Below, in pieces: positions 5,651-8,542 of a stretch of DNA of 8,542 bases. Where the stretch lies: contig JAITJT010000158.1 in NCBI GenBank assembly GCA_031278795.1, forward strand, positions 1-8,542, written 5' to 3'. The translations under genes were made by a program, and so were the position numbers. How positions within the stretch are numbered: position 1 is the first letter of the stretch; each line of letters opens with the position of its first letter. This stretch comes from Deltaproteobacteria bacterium. GTDB lineage: Bacteria; Desulfobacterota; Desulfarculia; Adiutricales; Adiutricaceae. Under the pieces are notes generated by a model. It was not told where the DNA came from. It saw only the letters and a list, made by a program, of their open reading frames with translations, and searched no databases.

Positions 5651-6331
5651 TTAGCCCCTGGGAAGGAGCGCCCCCAAGTAGCCCGCGAAGGCTCCAGGGT
5701 TTCTGGTTTGAATGTAAATGCTTCCCGGGCCTCTGAAACGGCACACGATTCCTTCACCGGAGGTGATGCTGGTTAAGATGCCCTTGGCGGCTTTTTGCAG
5801 ATTAAACTGCATGTGGGACGGCCAGGCAACCAAGTGGCCGTTGTCAATTATTATCTCCTCGCCGTCTTTTAGATCTATTGTGTGGATGGCGCCCAGGGAG
5901 CTCAAAAATACCACGCCGGTTCCGGATACGTGGAGAATGAAGAACCCCTGCTTGGAAAACAGGCCCTTGGCCAGGTTCTGCATCTTGGTGTTAACATTTA
6001 TGGTATTCTCTGCGCCCAGGAAGCCGCCCTTGTGGACGGAGAGCTCATAGCTTCCGTCTAAGCGCAGGTCCTTGATGGCCCCTGGGGTTGCGGGCGCGAA
6101 GAGCACCTCGCCCGCGCCCCTCTCTGCTGTAAGCGTTTGGAAAAAGAACTTCTCGCCCGCTAGCATTCTTCCTATGCCCGAGAGCAGTCCCCCCTCCAGC
6201 TTTCCGGCGACGTCTATGGTGGGGCTCATGGCGACCATGGCGTCGGACTCGCACTTTATGGATTCACCCGGGTCCAGGGAGTATCTGACCAGGGGAAAGG
6301 TGTTGTCGTAGAGGATGTCATACTTATTCAT
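5651..6331 (-). CDS. AIM24 / TIGR00266 family protein
   Basis: The 226-residue protein matches the AIM24 family (TIGR00266, PF01987) over its full length. It is a soluble, glycine-rich, all-beta type of protein with no signal peptide or membrane helix. Family hallmarks seen are GGLLSGIGRMLAGEKFFFQT (47-66), GEVLFAPATPG (74-84), FILHVSGTG (131-139), VFLSSLGAIH (141-150), the GHLVAW segment (165-170) and the C-terminal GPGSIYIQTRNP (201-212). The molecular function of the bacterial members is not established; the yeast member is mitochondrial and affects inner-membrane organisation. GGAG lies five bases before the ATG. The transposase gene is upstream on the same strand, with only 113 bp between them and no minus-strand terminator, so read-through is possible. 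An inverted TTTGCC/GGCAAA pair (6362-6383) lies in its upstream region. Confidence 0.92.
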   Translation of the reverse strand: MNKYDILYDNTFPLVRYSLDPGESIKCESDAMVAMSPTIDVAGKLEGGLLSGIGRMLAGEKFFFQTLTAERGAGEVLFAPATPGAIKDLRLDGSYELSVHKGGFLGAENTINVNTKMQNLAKGLFSKQGFFILHVSGTGVVFLSSLGAIHTIDLKDGEEIIIDNGHLVAWPSHMQFNLQKAAKGILTSITSGEGIVCRFRGPGSIYIQTRNPGAFAGYLGALLPRG

Positions 6332-6416
6332 TGAAGCTCCGTATGTATAAACACGTATAAATTTGCCTCACCCAAAGGGCAAAGCTAATATAAAAGAAAG
6401 ATGAGAAGTTGATAGA

Positions 6417-6454
6417 TGAGCGAAAGGCGTCTTTGGCCTTTGGCTCATTTTTTT
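6417..6454 (+). terminator. Intrinsic terminator facing against the transposase gene
   Basis: TGAGC (6417-6421) and AAAGGC (6423-6428) pair with GCCTTT (6436-6441) and GCTCA (6443-6447), with one G-G mismatch, a seven-base loop and then seven T (6448-6454). The T-run is on the plus strand, so it would stop transcripts that enter the transposase gene from the left in antisense direction. It overlaps the last codons and the stop of that gene. For the minus strand the hairpin is present but has no T-run. Confidence 0.55.
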
Positions 6455-7815
6455 GGTGAGTTAGTGTTTTTGATGTCTGTTTCCGGCCAGTAATACTCCC
6501 AGAAGCTCTCCCAGACTCCGCCCTGGTGCATGATGGCCCGCAGGGTGTTCACCACCTGCAGACCCAGCTGCCCGGGGCCGTAGCTTTCCTGGACGCGCTC
6601 AAAGAAGCCCTCGGTGAAGTACCTCTTCCTCATGGCGTCCAAGAGCGAGTTCTCGGTGCTGATTAAGTCGTCATTGGCCTTGTAGCCGTGCTTCACGGCG
6701 TAGCGGTACCTGGTCCTTTTGAGGTTTTTGGTGAGGAACCTCACCAGCCTCTCGATCATGGGGAGATCTAGATCGTCCGCGTCAATGTCCAGTAAGTTCT
6801 GGAGGTATTCAATGAGCTTTTGGATGCCGTAGTCCTTCTTCCTGGCGGCCAAGGCGTAGTCGAAGATGAATTTTTCCCGATCCGGCATGGCAGCTTCCCC
6901 AAAAACGATGTAGGCCGCAAGGTAGATGTATCTTAGAAGGTGCTGGAAGTCCAAAAGCTGCAGATCGGTGTTCGCGTCTAGCCATTTCCAGTTCTCCGGA
7001 GCGCCGTCACCTAGGCCCTCGGTCTTGGCGTGGGGGAACTTCTTCTTTATCTCTTTCCACAGAGGATCCAGTTCCTTAAAGAAGCTCTTCTTGTCGTGCA
7101 TCTCCAGCCCGCCCAAGTTTAAGCGGTGGTGGCACTCGTCATTAGGGCCAATTAGGGATATGAAGGCCGTCCTCTCCCTTCTGGAGTTATCGGGGATTTC
7201 CCTCACGAATGTGGAGTCAAGCTCAATTACGATTAAGGATACGTCTTTGTCAGTTAGGTGCGGGGGTATGTGGGAGCCGAACCTGTAGATGTGCCGCAGG
7301 AGCAGACTCCCCACCTCTGAGGCCACTTCCTCTATGTACTTGGTGGGAAGCTCCCTACCCAGGGTATCCTTGAGGTCGCTTGAGAGATCCTCCACGTTCA
7401 TGCTGGCTATCTTGGAGCTCAGGATCTTCGCGAGAAAAGGTGTGGCGCCTAGGAGGATTCCCGAGTTTATCTCCATCGGGCAGATGACGTCTTGGTTTTT
7501 GTCGTTTTTGTAGGTGTGGCGCTCCACCTGGATGGGAGCCATTAGGCCCTGGTAGAGCTTCTTTCCGACTCCACAGTTTTTGTAGGTCACGCCGTCAATA
7601 ACCAGAGAGCGCTGGCTCACGTCCTTGGATTCCAGGACGTCCTTCATGTAGTATTCGAAAAGTGAAGTCACTTTGTCCAAGAAAGACCGCTCCAGCTCCA
7701 AAACGCTTTTGTTCTGGAAATCTCCCCGGTTCCACTTCACCATTATTTGAGTGGTGTCCTTGGGAGAGGAGGAGTCCGAAAGTTTTTCAACACGTAGACT
7801 GTCCGGCTTTTCCAT
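6445..7815 (-). CDS. ISKra4-like family transposase
   Basis: The 456-residue product resembles ISKra4-family DDE transposases, which move their element by cut or copy at its ends. The N-terminal part has the family pattern GLMAPIQVERHTY, then VICPMEINSGI and ATPFLAK. The catalytic core shows IELDST (Asp200), LGDGAPENW (Asp270) and LLDFQHLLRY (Asp289, His292). The C-terminus, LGLQVVNTLRAI followed by VWESFW, matches the family ending. The usual GSGxxE motif that holds the catalytic glutamate is not intact; the matching stretch reads DLISTENSLLD. An in-frame TTG at 7834-7836 would add seven residues, but the ATG at 7813-7815 has AGGA five bases upstream and is preferred. I found no terminal inverted repeats or target duplication, so it may be an immobile copy or a domesticated relative. 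Confidence 0.75.
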   Translation of the reverse strand: MEKPDSLRVEKLSDSSSPKDTTQIMVKWNRGDFQNKSVLELERSFLDKVTSLFEYYMKDVLESKDVSQRSLVIDGVTYKNCGVGKKLYQGLMAPIQVERHTYKNDKNQDVICPMEINSGILLGATPFLAKILSSKIASMNVEDLSSDLKDTLGRELPTKYIEEVASEVGSLLLRHIYRFGSHIPPHLTDKDVSLIVIELDSTFVREIPDNSRRERTAFISLIGPNDECHHRLNLGGLEMHDKKSFFKELDPLWKEIKKKFPHAKTEGLGDGAPENWKWLDANTDLQLLDFQHLLRYIYLAAYIVFGEAAMPDREKFIFDYALAARKKDYGIQKLIEYLQNLLDIDADDLDLPMIERLVRFLTKNLKRTRYRYAVKHGYKANDDLISTENSLLDAMRKRYFTEGFFERVQESYGPGQLGLQVVNTLRAIMHQGGVWESFWEYYWPETDIKNTNSPKK

Positions 7816-7829
7816 AAAAGTCCTCACTT

Positions 7830-7849
7830 TTGACAAAAACTATTGTCAA
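7830..7849. promoter_or_regulatory. 20-bp dyad at the transposase leader
   Basis: TTGACAA (7830-7836) and TTGTCAA (7843-7849) are perfect inverted arms around a six-base centre. Each arm reads TTGACA outward on one strand, like a -35 box, but no good -10 follows on the minus strand; on the plus strand TTTAAA is weak. It lies 15 bases upstream of the transposase ATG and could be an operator or an RNA hairpin that limits expression. Confidence 0.4.
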
Positions 7850-7961
7850 GGTTTAAAGGCTTGGGTTTAATTGGCTTATGATTAATGGGGTTACGGCTAA
7901 TGTTTCTGGGGGTTGAAGTATTTAAAATGTTCGCTTCTACGAACCATATTAAAGAAAAATT

Positions 7962-8026
7962 GCAAAGAAAGATGGCAAAGAAAGATGGCAAAGAAAGATG
8001 GCAAAGAAAGATGGCAAAGAAAGATT
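7962..8026. repeat. Five copies of a 13-bp tandem repeat
   Basis: The unit GCAAAGAAAGATG is repeated at 7962, 7975, 7988 and 8001 without change, and a fifth copy at 8014-8026 differs only in its last base. The strand is purine-rich (about 85 percent A and G). The near-perfect copies indicate recent expansion by slippage. The length is not a multiple of three, so any frame shifts from copy to copy. Confidence 0.9.
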
Positions 8027-8180
8027 GTTTTTCCTCACAAAGGCCTAAATTTTACAGGACTAATCATATCTTCGATAAACGCTCTTTTTTGTGTAGTGGG
8101 ATGAAATTTTTAAAAAAGTTTTCGTCTGTCTTTAGAGCAAAAGGCATATGGGGTATTACGCGCGAGTTAAAAATTTCTTT

Positions 8181-8218
8181 GAGGCCGTAAGCACTTTGCC
8201 TTTACTTGGAACGGCCTC
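8181..8218. repeat. Inverted repeat with 8-bp arms
   Basis: GAGGCCGT (8181-8188) and ACGGCCTC (8211-8218) are perfect inverted arms with 22 bases between. No T-run follows, so it is not an obvious terminator. It could be a folded RNA or a remnant of a mobile element. Confidence 0.5.
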
Positions 8219-8245
8219 CATATAACAAATGAATAGGGCCTTATA

Positions 8246-8268
8246 GTTCAAGCCCCTTTGGCTTGAAC
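8246..8268. repeat. Perfect 9-bp hairpin
   Basis: GTTCAAGCC (8246-8254), loop CCTTT, GGCTTGAAC (8260-8268). The stem is complete over nine pairs. No T-run follows on either side, so termination is unlikely. It overlaps the TTG at which the short ORF 8263-8448 would begin. Confidence 0.6.
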
Positions 8269-8448
8269 TCTGTGCCTTTGAGTGTGTTAATTTTTTTTGG
8301 TGTTGTCACTATTGTCCTTGTCTTAGAGAAAATAACACATCCCGAGGGCTATGTCAAGAGCGCTCGAGAGTCTCTGGAAGCTGGGGAGTCCATCACTCGA
8401 AAACTCCTTTTATCGTTTCACATGTCACCATCAAGCCATATAGGATAG
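8263..8448 (+). CDS. Possible 61-residue membrane peptide or gene fragment
   Basis: This frame opens at TTG (8263) and ends at TAG (8446-8448). Residues about 6-21 form a hydrophobic helix (LSVLIFFGVVTIVLVL), followed by a charged stretch with GYVKSARESLEAGESITRKL. The middle codons resemble those of the confident genes more than the surrounding AT-rich DNA. There is no ribosome site, the start codon lies in a hairpin arm and I do not recognise a family. A decayed fragment of a larger gene is as likely as a real small protein. Confidence 0.2.
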   Translation: MNSVPLSVLIFFGVVTIVLVLEKITHPEGYVKSARESLEAGESITRKLLLSFHMSPSSHIG

Positions 8449-8542
8449 CGCACCCTGAGTTATAGTTAACGGAAATGCTAATGGTTTAATACTTAAAAAT
8501 AAATTTATTCTTATGCTCCATACAACACTTGCATGTCGCGGA

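Larger units (their letters stand above)
7816..8542. other. AT-rich region without a confident gene
   Basis: About 730 bases to the window's end hold no ORF with recognisable homology. The stretch contains a dyad at the transposase leader, a 13-bp tandem repeat, two inverted repeats and one short membrane-like ORF, listed separately. The ORF at 7885-8190 runs through the tandem repeat, which lacks stops in all plus frames, so its length is not evidence of coding. I saw no tRNA. Confidence 0.6.

Noticed and set aside
5574..7876. TAAGCCAATTA on both sides of the AIM24-family and transposase genes, in inverted orientation
   Set aside because: An 11-bp AT-rich match is expected by chance several times in a window this size, and it does not fit element ends.
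7885..8190. 101-codon frame through the 13-bp repeat
   Set aside because: The repeat has no stops in any plus frame, which inflates ORF length. There is no ribosome site and no family resemblance.
8231..8268. tRNA-like T-arm (GTTCAAGCC)
   Set aside because: The bases form a plain 9-bp hairpin and no acceptor, D or anticodon arms are present.
1..8542. CRISPR array or defence system
   Set aside because: The only tandem array has a 13-bp unit with no spacers, and none of the recognisable proteins belongs to a known defence family.

Overview
The window carries five confident protein genes: an OmpA-family outer-membrane protein, lgt, an ABC exporter, an AIM24-family protein and an ISKra4-like transposase. 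Two long stretches hold no confident gene (1-1646 and about 7816-8542). The OmpA porin and lgt indicate a Gram-negative bacterium. A Desulfobacterota-like (deltaproteobacterial) host is plausible, but I infer this only from general protein character. The genes are moderately GC-rich and the gene-free stretches are clearly AT-rich, which looks like a host with substantial non-coding or decaying DNA.

Left part (1-1646): about 1.6 kb without a convincing protein, but with a lot of DNA-level structure. In order there are A-tracts phased at about one helical turn (50-151), a sigma70-like promoter (175-204), a GC-rich 25-bp tandem duplication (291-340) and a weak terminator-like hairpin (351-381). 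Together these could be a small RNA gene. Next come a perfect 16-bp palindrome (512-527), an inverted repeat that hides a Shine-Dalgarno sequence before a 27-codon ORF (679-810), a second good promoter (773-801), a minus-strand 27-codon ORF with a strong ribosome site (1046-1129), a run of hairpins (1271-1555) and a twin hairpin in the ompA leader (1568-1603).

Middle part (1647-5564, all +): the OmpA-family gene ends at a strong, near-symmetrical terminator (2726-2763). It is followed by lgt and, 10 nt downstream, a fused permease/ATPase ABC exporter, probably in one transcript. The shared theme is the cell envelope: a peptidoglycan-binding porin, lipoprotein lipidation and export or flipping of a lipid-type substrate.

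Right part (5651-7815, both -): an AIM24/TIGR00266-family protein converges on the ABC gene. Upstream of it on the same strand is an ISKra4-like transposase whose DDE glutamate motif looks altered and for which I found no terminal inverted repeats, so it may be an old or immobile copy. The right end (about 7816-8542) is AT-rich and has a dyad at the transposase leader, five copies of a 13-bp tandem repeat, two more inverted repeats and a possible short membrane-peptide fragment. I see no complete defence, CRISPR or biosynthetic system. The best candidate for something undescribed is the structured non-coding DNA upstream of ompA.
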